Origin: Nocardiopsis suaedae
GTDB lineage: Bacteria; Actinomycetota; Actinomycetes; Streptosporangiales; Streptosporangiaceae
Assembly: GCF_027706745.1 (NCBI RefSeq)
Contig: NZ_JAQFWP010000015.1
Location: 1-64,000, forward strand
Direction: 5' to 3'
DNA length: 64,000 bases
Position numbers and translations under genes: made by a program. Below, piece after piece: positions 1 to 9,691 of the stretch (position 1 is its first letter; each line of letters begins with the position of its first letter). The notes below the pieces were generated by a model. It searched no databases, had not been told where the DNA came from, and saw nothing but the letters and a program-made list of their open reading frames with translations.

Positions 1-32
1 CGGCGGCGCGGGCGGCGGGGGTGCGCGGTCAT
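1..32 (-). CDS. Possible 5' end of a leftward gene cut by the window edge
   Basis: An ATG on the minus strand at position 32 opens a frame (M-T-A-H-P-R-R...) that runs off the left edge. Its only support is position: a palindromic operator-like site lies directly upstream at 41-54, as is common for autoregulated TetR-family repressors. Ten codons do not identify it and the ribosome binding site is weak. It may not be a gene. Confidence 0.2.
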   Translation of the reverse strand, partial: MTAHPRRPRR

Positions 33-40
33 CGCGATTC

Positions 41-54
41 CAGAACACGTTCTG
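41..54. promoter_or_regulatory. KstR/FadR-like operator, site 1
   Basis: CAGAACACGTTCTG is an inverted repeat with the AAC-N2-GTT core known for TetR-family regulators of sterol and acyl-CoA catabolism such as KstR. It lies just upstream of the possible leftward start at 32 and recurs as site 2. Which protein binds is inference. Confidence 0.45.
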
Positions 55-234
55 CGCCCGGGAGGGCGCCAAACGGCACACCGGGACCGTTTACTGCTCC
101 TGTTGTCACGGCGTGTAGCCGATATCGGCCCGGAGAGGATCCCCGGCGCTCGGCAGAGGGGCCCGGAGTGTCGCGCGCCCGCTTCGGCGCCCCACTGGAA
201 CCGCCCAAGCGGGAACGGATCGGGCATTCCGTTC

Positions 235-250
235 CCAGAACGTGTTCTGG
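235..250. promoter_or_regulatory. KstR/FadR-like operator, site 2
   Basis: CCAGAACGTGTTCTGG is a perfect 16-bp palindrome of the same type as site 1, about 195 bp away. Both are flanked by a GATTCC or its complement GGAATC, so the similarity extends beyond the core. Confidence 0.5.
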
Positions 251-590
251 AATCGCCGACTTCGCACGGCCGGGGCGCTCTTGGGTGTCGCTGAGCGCGT
301 TTCCCGCCTCTGCCTGCCCTTAACGCGGAGTGTTCGCCCAGGTCATGCCCCTATCGGGTTCGAGGTGGGCCCGGCAGCGGCAGGGCCGGGTGTCGGAGAG
401 CGCGAACCCCGGCCGGTTCGTCTCACCATGCGGGAGGTTCTCTGGTGAGGGCTGCACGGTGGTTGAGACCGGCCCGGGGGCCCGGCCGCCGGGCGCATCT
501 TGTCGCCCCTCGCCCCTGGAGGGTCGGGGCACAGGCCTCGCGGCCGCCACGAACGCGAATAAGCCTCACGTTCCTGGTCGCGTCGCCCCC

Positions 591-732
591 GGACCGCGAG
601 GGACACGCCGCCCGGCAAGCAGGGCCGGGGAACCGCCCGGCTTCGGCCGTTGCTGCCCATCCCGGTGACCACGCACGCGCCGTGCGGCCGACGATGCTGC
701 AGGTAGGGGCGCCGACCTGCCTCGTCGCCGCC
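591..732. repeat. 142-bp direct repeat, copy 1
   Basis: Repeats at 887-1028 with a constant offset of 296 bp. Most of the unit is unchanged, including a block of more than 60 bp running from the 620s to the 690s. The small differences sit near positions 614, 624, 692-697 and 708-722. No terminal inverted repeats or coding capacity were seen. Confidence 0.8.
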
Positions 733-886
733 CTCCACCTCGCACCCCGGCGGCCCGCCGTCCGGCCAGGGCCCGGAGCAGGGTACCCGCTGGTCCCGTC
801 GTTGCCGCCCTCCACCCGGCACCCCGGAAACCCGTCGCCCGGCCGGGGTCCGTCAGCGGGGAACCAGCCGAGCCGCCCGCCCACCC

Positions 887-1028
887 GGACCGCGAGGGAC
901 ACGCCGCCCAGCAAGCAGGCCCGGGGAACCGCCCGGCTTCGGCCGTTGCTGCCCATCCCGGTGACCACGCACGCGCCGTGCGGCCGACAGCGTTGCAGGT
1001 AGGAGTGCCGACCTTCGTCGTCGCCGCC
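887..1028. repeat. 142-bp direct repeat, copy 2
   Basis: Second copy of the unit at 591-732, separated from it by 154 bp of unrelated sequence. The array probably arose by local tandem duplication. Confidence 0.8.
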
Positions 1029-1238
1029 TCCGGATCGTGTCCTGCAGAGTGGTGCAACCAATTTCGAATCTGCATCGCCATGAGCACCAAACGGCTGGTC
1101 AGCACGGGCGCTCATGTTCGAACAGCATCGGAGAGCTACACCATTCCAGCGGACATGACCCGCCTCCGACCTCACACCGCGGTGGCCTGCCGCCCGGTCG
1201 GGGCCTTGAGCGGGGCACCCGCCCTCCACGGACTTGCG

Positions 1239-1282
1239 ACGGTGGCCGGTGGCCTGCGTCTTCGCAGGCCACCGGCCACCGT
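1239..1282 (-). terminator. Terminator at the end of the pentose phosphate cluster
   Basis: A perfect 20-bp inverted repeat (1239-1258 and 1263-1282) with a TCTT loop lies 22 bp beyond the pgl stop codon. It is the strongest hairpin near the end of the tkt-to-pgl transcript. It has no long T tract, which is usual in high-G+C actinomycetes. Confidence 0.8.
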
Positions 1283-1304
1283 TAACGGGTCTGCGGTCTG
1301 GCCT

Positions 1305-2090
1305 CTACAACAGCCCCTGGCCGCTGATGCCCTCCGGGAGTTTCGCTGCGGCCGCCCTGTCCAGCAGGAACAGGGTCCGGGAACGGCCCCGCGCCCCGGC
1401 CGCCGGGACCTGGACCTCCCCGGCCTCGGGGGACAGGGCCAGGCGCACCGCCTCGGCCTTGCCTTCGCCGGAGGCCAGCACCCATACCTCCTTCGCCGCC
1501 CGGATGGCGGGGAAGGTCAGCGACACCCGCGTCGGCGGCGGCTTGGGCGCGCCGTGCACGGCCACCACCGTGCGCTCCTCCTCGTACAGCGCGGGCTGCT
1601 CGGGGAACAGCGACGCCACATGGGTGTCCGGGCCGATGCCCAGCAGGCACACGTCGAACGCCGGGACGTCGGCGTGGTCCTCCGGCCGGGACGCCGCGCG
1701 CAGCGCCTCGGCGTAGCGCTCGGCCCCCGGCTCGGGCACCGCCCCGTCCGGGCCGTCCGAGGCGGGCATCGCGTGCACCCGCGCCGGGTCCACGCCCACC
1801 TGGTCCAGCAGGGCCTCACGGGCCTGGGTCTCGTTGCGCTCGGGGTCGCCGGTCGGCAGGAACCGCTCGTCGCCCCACCACACGTCCACCGCCGACCAGT
1901 CCACGGCGTCCCGCGCCGGGGCCTGGGCCAGCTCGGACAGCACGGCGATGCCGATGCCGCCGCCGGTCAGCACGACCGACGCCGACCCGGTCGCGGCCTG
2001 GGCGTCCACCAGTCGGGTGACCACCCGCGCCGCGGCGGCCTTGGCCAGCAGCCCGGTATCCGGGTGGACCACCACCGACGGCGCGCTCAC
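1305..2090 (-). CDS. pgl: 6-phosphogluconolactonase
   Basis: Cytoplasmic enzyme that hydrolyses 6-phosphogluconolactone to 6-phosphogluconate in the oxidative pentose phosphate pathway. The 261-residue product has the usual length and the family's features: a Gly-rich LTGGG segment near residue 43, the WWGDER stretch near 72, and the LGIGPDTHVASLFP block near 150 that forms the sugar-phosphate pocket. The family norm there is GxGxDGHxxSxFP, so Thr replaces the usual Gly before His. Start taken at GTG 2090, which overlaps the opcA stop as GTGA and implies translational coupling. It is the last gene of the cluster and is followed by a strong hairpin. Confidence 0.93.
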   Translation of the reverse strand: MSAPSVVVHPDTGLLAKAAAARVVTRLVDAQAATGSASVVLTGGGIGIAVLSELAQAPARDAVDWSAVDVWWGDERFLPTGDPERNETQAREALLDQVGVDPARVHAMPASDGPDGAVPEPGAERYAEALRAASRPEDHADVPAFDVCLLGIGPDTHVASLFPEQPALYEEERTVVAVHGAPKPPPTRVSLTFPAIRAAKEVWVLASGEGKAEAVRLALSPEAGEVQVPAAGARGRSRTLFLLDRAAAAKLPEGISGQGLL

Positions 2091-3061
2091 TGCGCCGCCC
2101 CCGCCGACTCGTCCGCCTGGGCCCGCACCGCGCGCTGCCCCGGGGACTCCCCCCGCTCGGTCATGTCCTTCAGGAATGTCGCGGTCCTCTCGTACATCAG
2201 GTCCGGGTCCAGCCGCCGCAGCTCCTCGGCCAGGGCCTCGGAGGCGCGCCGCCGGGCCAGCGCCACGGTCTGGTCGGGCTGCCCCGGCCGGGACAGGGTG
2301 GCCACCCGCCCGTCCTGGCGGCGCAGGGCGATGTCCCCGCCGTCGGTCACCAGCCGGGTGCCGGTGATGCCCGGCCCGTTGGACACGGTCCGCACCACCT
2401 CCACGTCCAGCTGGTGGGCGAGCCAGGCCGCCAGCAGGTCGGCGCTGGGGTAGTGGTCCTCGGCGGTCACCTCGGCCGCGGTCACCCACCCCGACGGGTG
2501 GTCCATGGTGCTGGCCAGCATCGACCGCCACGGGGTGAGCCGCGTCCAGGTCAGGTCGGTGTCGCCGGGCCGGTAGTTGCCGATCCGCCCCAGCAGGTCG
2601 GCCATCGGGTCCGGCGCCCGCAGCGCGTCGGTGATCCGCCGGTGCGCCAGCCGCCCCACCGGGTCGGCGGCGGGCTCGGCCGGGCCCGCCCCCGGCCACC
2701 AGGCCACCACCGGCGCGTCCGGCACCAGCAGCGGGGTGATGACCGAGTCGGCGTGCTCGCCCAGCGGCCCGTACAGCCGCAGCAGCAGCGCCTCGCCCGG
2801 CCCCGAGGTGCCGGGGCGGCGGATCTCGGCGTCGATGGCCGACTCGGCGTCCGGGTCGCGCCGGATCAGCGCGATGATGCGCGAGGGGTGCTCGCGCCCG
2901 GCCTCGGTGGCCGCCCGCACCGCGTCGTAGTGGTCGGCCTCGTCGGTCACGATCACCAGGGTCAGCACCATGTTCATGGCCCCGCCGCCGACGCTGTGCC
3001 GCTCCTGGGCCAGGGCCTCGGTGATCTGCGAGGTGTCGGTGCGCGGAAGGTACATCGTCAT
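2087..3061 (-). CDS. opcA: Glucose-6-phosphate dehydrogenase assembly protein OpcA
   Basis: OpcA is an actinobacterial and cyanobacterial protein needed for assembly or activity of glucose-6-phosphate dehydrogenase. The 324-residue product has the typical length and blocks, including LTLVIVTDEAD near residue 33, RIIALIRRD near 60 and VAWWPG near 119. ATG 3061 is preferred over ATG 3055 because GGAGG lies eight bases upstream of it. It follows zwf after 37 bp and overlaps pgl by four bases, so zwf, opcA and pgl are very probably co-transcribed. Confidence 0.92.
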   Translation of the reverse strand: MTMYLPRTDTSQITEALAQERHSVGGGAMNMVLTLVIVTDEADHYDAVRAATEAGREHPSRIIALIRRDPDAESAIDAEIRRPGTSGPGEALLLRLYGPLGEHADSVITPLLVPDAPVVAWWPGAGPAEPAADPVGRLAHRRITDALRAPDPMADLLGRIGNYRPGDTDLTWTRLTPWRSMLASTMDHPSGWVTAAEVTAEDHYPSADLLAAWLAHQLDVEVVRTVSNGPGITGTRLVTDGGDIALRRQDGRVATLSRPGQPDQTVALARRRASEALAEELRRLDPDLMYERTATFLKDMTERGESPGQRAVRAQADESAGAAQ

Positions 3062-3098
3062 CGGTGGTCCTCCGTCCTCGGGGGCGCCCCCGGCGCCG

Positions 3099-4643
3099 TC
3101 ACGGGCGCCGCCACTGGCGCCCCTCCCGGGCGAGCATGGCGTCGGCCGACTCCGGCCCCCACGTCCCCGACTCGTACGGCTCGGGCCGCCCCTCCTTGGC
3201 CCAGTGCTCCTCCACCGGGTCCAGGATCTCCCACGACAGCTCGACCTCCTGCTGGCGCGGGAACAGCGGCGGGTCGCCGATGAGCACGTCCAGGATGAGC
3301 CGCTCGTAGGCCTCCGGGCTGGCCTCGGTGAACGACTGGCCGTAGGTGAAGTCCATGGTCACGTCGCGCACCTCCATGGCCGCCCCGGGCACCTTGGACC
3401 CGAAGCGCATGGTGACGCCCTCGTCCGGCTGGATGCGCAGCACCAGCGCGTTCTGCCCCATGTCCTCGGTGTCCATCTGGCTGAACACCTGGTTGGGCGT
3501 GCGGCGGAAGACGAGCGCCACCTCGGTGACCCGCCGCCCCAACCGCTTTCCGGTGCGCAGGTAGAACGGCACCCCCGCCCACCGCCGGGTGTTGACCTCC
3601 AGGCGCAGCGCCGCGTAGGTCTCGGTGATGGAGTCGTCGGGGATGCCCTTCTCCTCCAGGTACCCGCAGACCTCGTCGCCGCCCTGCCACCCGGGCGCGT
3701 ACTGGCCGCGGGCGGTGCCCGCCGCCAGGTCCGCGGGCAGCCGCACCGCCGAGAGCACCTTCTCCTTCTCGGTGCGGATGGCGTCGGCCGAGAACGACAC
3801 CGGCTCCTCCATGGCCACCAGCGCCAGCAGCTGCAGCAGGTGGTTCTGGATGACGTCGCGGGCGGCGCCGATGCCGTCGTAGTACCCGGCCCGGCCGCCC
3901 ACCCCGATGTCCTCGGCCATGGTGATCTGCACGTGGTCCACCAGGTCGCGGTTCCACATCGGCTCGAAGAGCGTGTTGGCGAACCGCAGCGCCATGATGT
4001 TCTGGACGGTCTCCTTGCCCAGGTAGTGGTCGATGCGGAAGACCGACTGCGGCGGGAAGACGTCGTCCACGACCGCGTTGAGCTCCTTGGCGCTCTCCAG
4101 GTCGTGGCCGAACGGCTTCTCGATGATGACCCGCCGCCAGGCGTCCTGGCGCTGCTCGGCCAGCCCGGACCGCTTGAGCTGCTTGACCACGGTCGGGAAC
4201 AGCTTGGGCGGCAGCGACAGGTAGAAGGCGTAGTTGCCGCCGGTCCCGCGGTCGGCGTCCAGGTCGCGCACCGTGTCGGCGAGCCTGTCGAACGCCTCGT
4301 CGTCGTGCAGCTCGCCCTGGACGAACCGGACGCCCTCGCTGAGCTGGCGCCACACGTCCTCGCGGAAGGGCGTGCGGGCGTGCTCGCGCACCGCCTCGTA
4401 GGCCTCCTTCGCGAAGTCCTGGTGCTCCCACTCCCGGCGGGCGAAGCCCACCAGTCCGAAGCCGGGCGGCAGCAGCCCCCGGTTGGCCAGGTCGTAGATG
4501 GCCGGCAGCAGCTTCTTGCGGGCCAGGTCGCCCGTGACCCCGAAGAGCACGAGCACGCTGGGCCCGGCGATCCTGGGCAGGCGCCGGTCCAGCTCGCTGC
4601 GCAGCGGGTTCGGGGTCGCCCCCGGCATCACCGGCTCTTTCAC
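3099..4643 (-). CDS. zwf: Glucose-6-phosphate 1-dehydrogenase
   Basis: Oxidises glucose 6-phosphate to 6-phosphogluconolactone with NADP+, the committed step of the oxidative pentose phosphate pathway. The 514-residue protein has the nucleotide-binding FGVTGDLARKKLLP segment near residue 33 and the active-site RIDHYLGKE motif near 200, with the catalytic His. The GTG at 4643 is chosen because GGGGAG lies six bases upstream; the ATG five codons later lacks a good ribosome binding site. It lies 38 bp after pgi and is followed by opcA, its assembly partner. Confidence 0.96.
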   Translation of the reverse strand: MKEPVMPGATPNPLRSELDRRLPRIAGPSVLVLFGVTGDLARKKLLPAIYDLANRGLLPPGFGLVGFARREWEHQDFAKEAYEAVREHARTPFREDVWRQLSEGVRFVQGELHDDEAFDRLADTVRDLDADRGTGGNYAFYLSLPPKLFPTVVKQLKRSGLAEQRQDAWRRVIIEKPFGHDLESAKELNAVVDDVFPPQSVFRIDHYLGKETVQNIMALRFANTLFEPMWNRDLVDHVQITMAEDIGVGGRAGYYDGIGAARDVIQNHLLQLLALVAMEEPVSFSADAIRTEKEKVLSAVRLPADLAAGTARGQYAPGWQGGDEVCGYLEEKGIPDDSITETYAALRLEVNTRRWAGVPFYLRTGKRLGRRVTEVALVFRRTPNQVFSQMDTEDMGQNALVLRIQPDEGVTMRFGSKVPGAAMEVRDVTMDFTYGQSFTEASPEAYERLILDVLIGDPPLFPRQQEVELSWEILDPVEEHWAKEGRPEPYESGTWGPESADAMLAREGRQWRRP

Positions 4644-4681
4644 GTTGAACTCCCCTGTGGTCGGGCCGTGTGGTCGGGCCG

Positions 4682-6322
4682 TCAGGCGCGCACCCGGGCC
4701 AGCGCCCGGCGGATCTGTGCCAGCCCGGCCGCCCGGTCGAGCAGGTGCAGGCGCACGGCGGGGCGCCCGCGCGTGTCCAGGGCCCCGAAGTCGCCCAGCG
4801 CCTGGGCGAGCTGGAGCCGTCCGAAGGAGTAGGGGCGCCCCGGCACCGGCAGGTCGTCCGGGTTCTCCCCGGTGATCTGCAGGAACGCGCCCTCGGCGGG
4901 GCCGCCCTTGTGGTACTGCCCGGTGGAGTGCAGGAACCGCGGCCCCCACCCGAAGGTGGTCGGGCGCCCGGAGGCGTCGGCCAGCTCGGCGCGCAGCCCC
5001 GCCGCCGGAGCGTCGGCGACCCGGTCCAGGTAGGCCATGACCGCCAGGTATCCGCGCTCGGGCACCGCCCCCAGCAGCGCGCGCAGCACGCCCTCCAGGC
5101 CGCGTCCGCCGTCCATGCGCAGCGCCTGCGAGGCGCGCACCTCCACCACACCGTCGGTGAACAGCGGGGCGCCCTGCGGCAGCGGGCCCTCGGCCGCGCC
5201 GTCCAGCAGCGCCTTGGTGTTGTCCTTGGACTCCTGCACGTTGGGCTGGTCGAACGGGTCGATGCCCAGCAGGCGCCCGGCGACGGCGGTGGCGTACTCC
5301 CACGCCAGGAACTGCGCCCCCAGCGGGCCGGTGACCTGCATCAGCGCCCCGTCGGCGGGGGCGGGGCCGGCCTCGGAGAACGACGTGGGCAGCGCGTCGG
5401 GCGCGTCGGCGAACCCCGGGGCGTTGGTGCCCTCGGCGACCACCGGCAGCAGCCCGGTGCCCTCCTTGCCGGTGGACTCGGCCACCAGCTGCTCGATCCA
5501 GTCGCCCAGCCCCACCGGGGTGGACCCGGCCAGCACCAGCTTGTCCCGCCCGGCCGCGCCCATGGCGGCCCCCATCAGCAGCGCCGGGTTGCCGGTGTCG
5601 GTCTTCAGCGAGGGGACCAGCGCCTCGGCCTCGTCCAGCAGCGCCTCCACGTCGACCCCGGCCAGCGCCGTGGGCACCAGGCCGAACGCCGACAGGGCGC
5701 TGTAGCGGCCGCCCACGTTCGGGTCGGCCAGGTAGGTGCGGTAGCCGCGCTCGGCGGCCAGGCCCGCCAGCGGCGACCCGGGGTCGGTGACGACGACGAT
5801 CCGCTCGGCCGGGTCGATCCCGGCGCCGGTGAAGGCGTGCTCCAGGGCGCGGCGGTGGCTGTCGGTCTCCACGGTGCCGCCGCTCTTGGAGGAGACCACG
5901 GCGAGGGTGCGGTGCAGCCGGTCGTCCAGGGCGGCTTGCACCTGCGCCGGGTCGGTGGTGTCCAGGGTGGTCAGCTCGGCCCCGCGGGTGGCGGCGATGA
6001 CCTCGGGGGCCAGCGACGAGCCGCCCATGCCGGCCAGCACGACCCGGTCCACGCCGGCCGCGCGCAGCGAGCGCGCGTGCTCGGCCAGCTCCGGCAGCAG
6101 CTCCCGGGAGGTGCGCGGCAGGTCCAGCCAGCCCAGCCGGACCGACGCCTCGTCCTGGGCGTCGGCCCCCCACAGGGTGCTGTCCTTGGCGGCCAGCGCC
6201 GCCGGCACGCCGTCCGCCGCCAGCCGCCCGACCGCCTCGGCGGCGGCCTCGGCGGCGGCGCCGGTGACGCGCACGGACAACCCGGCGCTCGCGGCCTCCT
6301 CGACTCGGGGTTGCGTGCTCAA
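4682..6322 (-). CDS. pgi: Glucose-6-phosphate isomerase
   Basis: Interconverts glucose 6-phosphate and fructose 6-phosphate, linking glycolysis with the pentose phosphate pathway. The 546 residues include the sugar-phosphate segment VLAGMGGSSLAPEV near 95, SSKSGGTVET near 145 and VVTDPGSPL near 180, all features of SIS-fold isomerases. It is the actinobacterial form that sits within the tkt-zwf cluster and differs from the classical longer enzyme. The best start is TTG 6322, with GAGG eight bases upstream. A hairpin separates it from tal, so it may also be expressed at a different level. Confidence 0.9.
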   Translation of the reverse strand: MSTQPRVEEAASAGLSVRVTGAAAEAAAEAVGRLAADGVPAALAAKDSTLWGADAQDEASVRLGWLDLPRTSRELLPELAEHARSLRAAGVDRVVLAGMGGSSLAPEVIAATRGAELTTLDTTDPAQVQAALDDRLHRTLAVVSSKSGGTVETDSHRRALEHAFTGAGIDPAERIVVVTDPGSPLAGLAAERGYRTYLADPNVGGRYSALSAFGLVPTALAGVDVEALLDEAEALVPSLKTDTGNPALLMGAAMGAAGRDKLVLAGSTPVGLGDWIEQLVAESTGKEGTGLLPVVAEGTNAPGFADAPDALPTSFSEAGPAPADGALMQVTGPLGAQFLAWEYATAVAGRLLGIDPFDQPNVQESKDNTKALLDGAAEGPLPQGAPLFTDGVVEVRASQALRMDGGRGLEGVLRALLGAVPERGYLAVMAYLDRVADAPAAGLRAELADASGRPTTFGWGPRFLHSTGQYHKGGPAEGAFLQITGENPDDLPVPGRPYSFGRLQLAQALGDFGALDTRGRPAVRLHLLDRAAGLAQIRRALARVRA

Positions 6323-6380
6323 CTCGACGACCTCATTCCCGTGTGTTCCCGGTGTCCCTTGTGCGAGAGGAGAGAAGAAG

Positions 6381-6406
6381 GGCCGGGGCGCTCCCGCGCC
6401 CCGGCC
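6381..6406 (-). terminator. Hairpin between tal and pgi
   Basis: An 11-bp perfect stem (6381-6391 with 6396-6406) and a TCCC loop lie 7 bp beyond the tal stop. On the transcribed strand the stem is followed by a C/T-rich run. It could be a partial terminator or an RNA-stabilising structure setting the tal:pgi ratio. Confidence 0.55.
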
Positions 6407-6413
6407 CCGTGAC

Positions 6414-7520
6414 TCACGCGGATCCGCCGAGGGCGGACCGCACCCGGTCCAGCAACTGCTCCCACGACTTCTCGAACTTGGCGACGCCGTCGTCCTCCAG
6501 CAGGCGCAGCACGTCCGCGAAGTCGACCCCGGCCGCCTCGATGGCGTCCATGTCGGCGCGCGCGGAGGCGTACTCCCCGCGCACCGTGTCGCCGGTGATC
6601 CGCCCGTGGTCGGCGACGGCCTCCAGGGTGGCCTCCGGCATGGTGTTGACCGTGTCGGGGGCGACCAGCTCGTCGACGTAGCGGGTGTCCGGGTAGGCCG
6701 GGTCCTTCACGCCGGTGGAGGCCCACAGCGGGCGCTGGCGGCGCGCACCGGCGGACTCCAGCACGCGCCAGGCGTCGTTGGCGAAGAACTCCTCGTAGGC
6801 CTGGTAGGCCAGGCGCGCGTTGGCGATGGCGGCCTTGCCCTTGAGGGCCTTCGCCTCGGGCGTGCCGACGGCGTCCAGGCGCTTGTCGACCTCGCTGTCC
6901 ACGCGGCTGACGAAGAACGACGCCACCGAGTGGATCTTGGTCAGGTCCAGGCCGTTCTCCCGGGCCCGGGCCAGGCCGTCCTGGAAGGCCTGCATGACGG
7001 CGCGGTAGCGCTCCAGCGAGAAGATCAGCGTGACGTTGACGCTGATGCCCTCGGAGATCGCCCGGGTGATGGCGGGCAGGCCCTCCACCGTGGCCGGGAT
7101 CTTGATCATCAGGTTGGGCCGGTCGACCATCCACCACAGGGCGCGGGCCTCGGCCACGGTGCGCTCGGTGTCGTGCGCGAGCCGCGGGTCGACCTCCAGC
7201 GACACCCGGCCGCCGACGCCGTTGCTGCGCTCGTAGAGCGGGCGGAGCACGTCGGCGGCCCACCGGATGTCGTAGCCGGTCAGGAAGCGCACGGCCTCGT
7301 CGACCGAGACGCCCCGGGCGGCCAGGTCGCGCAGCTGGGCGTCGTAGGCGTCGCCCTCGCCGAGCGCCTTCTCGAAGATCGTCGGGTTGGAGGTGACCCC
7401 GACGACGCTGCGGGTCTCGATCAGGTCCTGCAGGTTGCCGGTGCGCAGGCGGTCGCGGCTGATGTCGTCCAGCCAGACCGCGACGCCCTGCCCGGAGAGC
7501 TCAGTGAGCGGGTTGGTCAT
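6414..7520 (-). CDS. tal: Transaldolase
   Basis: Transfers a dihydroxyacetone unit between sugar phosphates in the non-oxidative pentose phosphate pathway. The 368-residue protein is of the longer actinobacterial class. It has the N-terminal [12 protein letters not shown] motif (41-52), the Schiff-base lysine K140 in NLMIKIPAT, and the later [19 protein letters not shown] block near 275. ATG 7520 begins the conserved MTNPLTELS sequence. It lies 77 bp downstream of tkt and is followed by a hairpin before pgi. Confidence 0.96.
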   Translation of the reverse strand: MTNPLTELSGQGVAVWLDDISRDRLRTGNLQDLIETRSVVGVTSNPTIFEKALGEGDAYDAQLRDLAARGVSVDEAVRFLTGYDIRWAADVLRPLYERSNGVGGRVSLEVDPRLAHDTERTVAEARALWWMVDRPNLMIKIPATVEGLPAITRAISEGISVNVTLIFSLERYRAVMQAFQDGLARARENGLDLTKIHSVASFFVSRVDSEVDKRLDAVGTPEAKALKGKAAIANARLAYQAYEEFFANDAWRVLESAGARRQRPLWASTGVKDPAYPDTRYVDELVAPDTVNTMPEATLEAVADHGRITGDTVRGEYASARADMDAIEAAGVDFADVLRLLEDDGVAKFEKSWEQLLDRVRSALGGSA

Positions 7521-7597
7521 CGCTTCTCGTACTCCTCGAAGACTTCTGGGTGCCCGACGCGCACAACACGCGCCGGGCCGGTGGCGTTCCCTCCGGG

Positions 7598-9691
7598 CTA
7601 GGAGGCGTTGGCGACACTCTTCTCGGCGGCGGCGACCACGGCGTCGGCGGTCAGGCCGAAGTGCTCGTACAGCTCGCCGTACGGGGCCGAGGCGCCGAAG
7701 TGCTCCAGGCTGACGGCCTCGCCCGCGTCGCCGGTGAACTCGCGCCACCCCATGGCGATCCCGGCCTCGACCGAGACCCGGGCGCGCACCGCGGCCGGCA
7801 GGACGCTCTCCTTGTAGGCGGCGTCCTGCTCGCGGAACCACTCCACGCAGGGCATGGACACCACGCGGGTCGGCGTCCCGGCGGCCTCCAGCCGCTCACG
7901 GGCCTGCAGGGCGATGGCGACCTCGCTGCCGGTGGCGATCAGGATGGCCCGCGGCGCATCGCCGGAGGCCTCCGCCAGCACGTAGCCGCCCTTGGCCGTG
8001 CCCTCGGCCGAGCCGAACTCCGAGCGGTCCAGGGTGGGGACGTTCTGCCGGGTCAGGGCGAGCGCCGAGGGGCGGTCGCCGTTCTCCAGCACGGTGCGCC
8101 AGGCCACCGCGGTCTCGTTGGCGTCGCCGGGGCGGATCACGTCCAGCCCGGGGATGGCGCGCAGCGACCACAGGTGCTCGACCGGCTGGTGCGTGGGGCC
8201 GTCCTCGCCCAGGCCGATGGAGTCGTGCGTCCACACGTAGGTGACCGGCAGCTTCATCAGCGCGGCCAGGCGCACCGCCGGGCGCATGTAGTCGCTGAAG
8301 ACGAGGAACGTGCCGCCGTAGGGGCGGGTGGGCCCATGCAGCGCGATGCCGTTGAGGACCGACCCCATGCCGTGCTCGCGCACGCCGAAGTGCAGCACCC
8401 GGCCGTACTCGTTGCCGGGGAACATCTCGCTGGCGGCCTTCTCCGGCAGGAAGGACGGCTGGCCCTTGGGGGTCGTGTTGTTCGACCCGGCCAGGTCGGC
8501 CGACCCGCCCCACAGCTCGGGCAGCTCAGGGGCGACGGCGCTGAGCACCTCGCCGCTGGCCTTGCGGGTGGCGACGCCCTTGGCGTCGGCGTCGAACACC
8601 GGCAGGGCCTTCTCCCAGCCCTCGGGGAGCTTGCCCGCCTCCAGGCGCTCGAACAGCTCGGCGCGCTCGCCCGCCCCGGCCTGCCAGGCCTCGAAGCCCT
8701 TCTGCCAGGCGGCGCGGGCCTCGCGGCCGCGCTCCAGGGCGCCGCGGGTGTGGTCGAGGACGTCCTGCGGCACGTCGAAGCGCGCGTCGGGGTCCAGGCC
8801 CAGGACCTGCTTGGTGGCGGCGACCTCCTCGGCACCCATGGCGGCGCCGTGGATCGCCCCGGTGTTCTGCTTGTTGGGCGAAGGCCAGCCGATGATGGTG
8901 CGCAGGCGGATGAACGACGGCTTGCCGGTCTCCGCGCGCGCGGCCTGGACGGCCGTGTGCAGCGCCTCCACGTCCTCCTGGTAGGAGCCGCCCGCGATCC
9001 AGTCGACGGTCTGGACGTGCCAGCCGTAGGCCTCGTAGCGCGCGGCGACGTCCTCGGAGAAGGCGATACGGGTGTCGTCCTCGATGGAGATCCGGTTGTC
9101 GTCCCAGATCAGCACCAGGTTGCCGAGCTCCTGCACGCCCGCGAGCGCGCTGGCCTCGTGGCTGACGCCCTCCTCGACGTCGCCGTCGGAGCAGATGGCG
9201 TACACGTAGTGGTCGAAGGGGCTCTCACCCGCTGGGGCCTCCGGGTCGAACAGGCCGCGCTCGCGGCGGGCGGCCATCGCCATGCCGACCGCGTTGCCGA
9301 CGCCCTGGCCCAGCGGCCCGGTGGTGGTCTCGACGCCGGCGGTGTGGCCGTACTCCGGGTGGCCGGGGGTGAGGCTGCCCCACTGGCGCAGCCGCTTGAG
9401 GTCGTCCAGCTCCAGGCCGAACCCGGCCAGGTAGAGCTGGATGTACTGGGTCAGGCTGGAGTGGCCGGCGGAGAGCACGAAGCGGTCCCGCCCGACCCAG
9501 TCGGGTCGGGCCGGGTCGTGGCGCATGACCTTCTGGTAGAGAAGGTAGGCCGCGGGGGCCAGACTCATCGCGGTGCCGGGGTGCCCGGAGCCGGCCTCTT
9601 CGACGGCGTCCATGGCCAGCGCACGGACCACATCGACGGAGCGGCGGTCGAGGTCCGACCACTCAAGGGAATTCGAGCTGCCGATGTTCAC
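7598..9691 (-). CDS. tkt: Transketolase
   Basis: Thiamine-diphosphate enzyme transferring two-carbon units between sugar phosphates. At 697 residues it has the full family length. The [13 protein letters not shown] motif is near residue 31, the diphosphate-binding [14 protein letters not shown] motif near 166, and the pyrimidine-domain [13 protein letters not shown] block near 430. The GTG at 9691 gives the conserved [22 protein letters not shown] start. AAAGGAG lies 12 bases upstream, which is longer than usual. It is the first gene of the cluster and diverges from ctaB across a 412-bp intergenic region. Confidence 0.96.
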   Translation of the reverse strand: MNIGSSNSLEWSDLDRRSVDVVRALAMDAVEEAGSGHPGTAMSLAPAAYLLYQKVMRHDPARPDWVGRDRFVLSAGHSSLTQYIQLYLAGFGLELDDLKRLRQWGSLTPGHPEYGHTAGVETTTGPLGQGVGNAVGMAMAARRERGLFDPEAPAGESPFDHYVYAICSDGDVEEGVSHEASALAGVQELGNLVLIWDDNRISIEDDTRIAFSEDVAARYEAYGWHVQTVDWIAGGSYQEDVEALHTAVQAARAETGKPSFIRLRTIIGWPSPNKQNTGAIHGAAMGAEEVAATKQVLGLDPDARFDVPQDVLDHTRGALERGREARAAWQKGFEAWQAGAGERAELFERLEAGKLPEGWEKALPVFDADAKGVATRKASGEVLSAVAPELPELWGGSADLAGSNNTTPKGQPSFLPEKAASEMFPGNEYGRVLHFGVREHGMGSVLNGIALHGPTRPYGGTFLVFSDYMRPAVRLAALMKLPVTYVWTHDSIGLGEDGPTHQPVEHLWSLRAIPGLDVIRPGDANETAVAWRTVLENGDRPSALALTRQNVPTLDRSEFGSAEGTAKGGYVLAEASGDAPRAILIATGSEVAIALQARERLEAAGTPTRVVSMPCVEWFREQDAAYKESVLPAAVRARVSVEAGIAMGWREFTGDAGEAVSLEHFGASAPYGELYEHFGLTADAVVAAAEKSVANAS

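Larger units (their letters stand above)
55..1238. other. Long stretch without a supported gene
   Basis: About 1.2 kb with no frame that looks coding. The open frames here are short or GC-rich artefacts rich in Arg, Pro, Gly and Ala without domains. What it holds: operator site 2 and two copies of a 142-bp direct repeat. It may be the remains of older insertions or a region with untranslated transcripts. Confidence 0.5.

Noticed and set aside
423-1229. A 268-codon minus-strand frame in the left region
   Set aside because: Its product contains the same repeat twice because the DNA is duplicated, is rich in Arg and Gly, and lacks a ribosome binding site or any motif.
3058-6412. Several long plus- and minus-strand frames overlapping zwf, pgi and tal
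   Set aside because: They are Arg/Gly/Pro/His-rich shadows in other frames of confirmed enzymes and have no domains.
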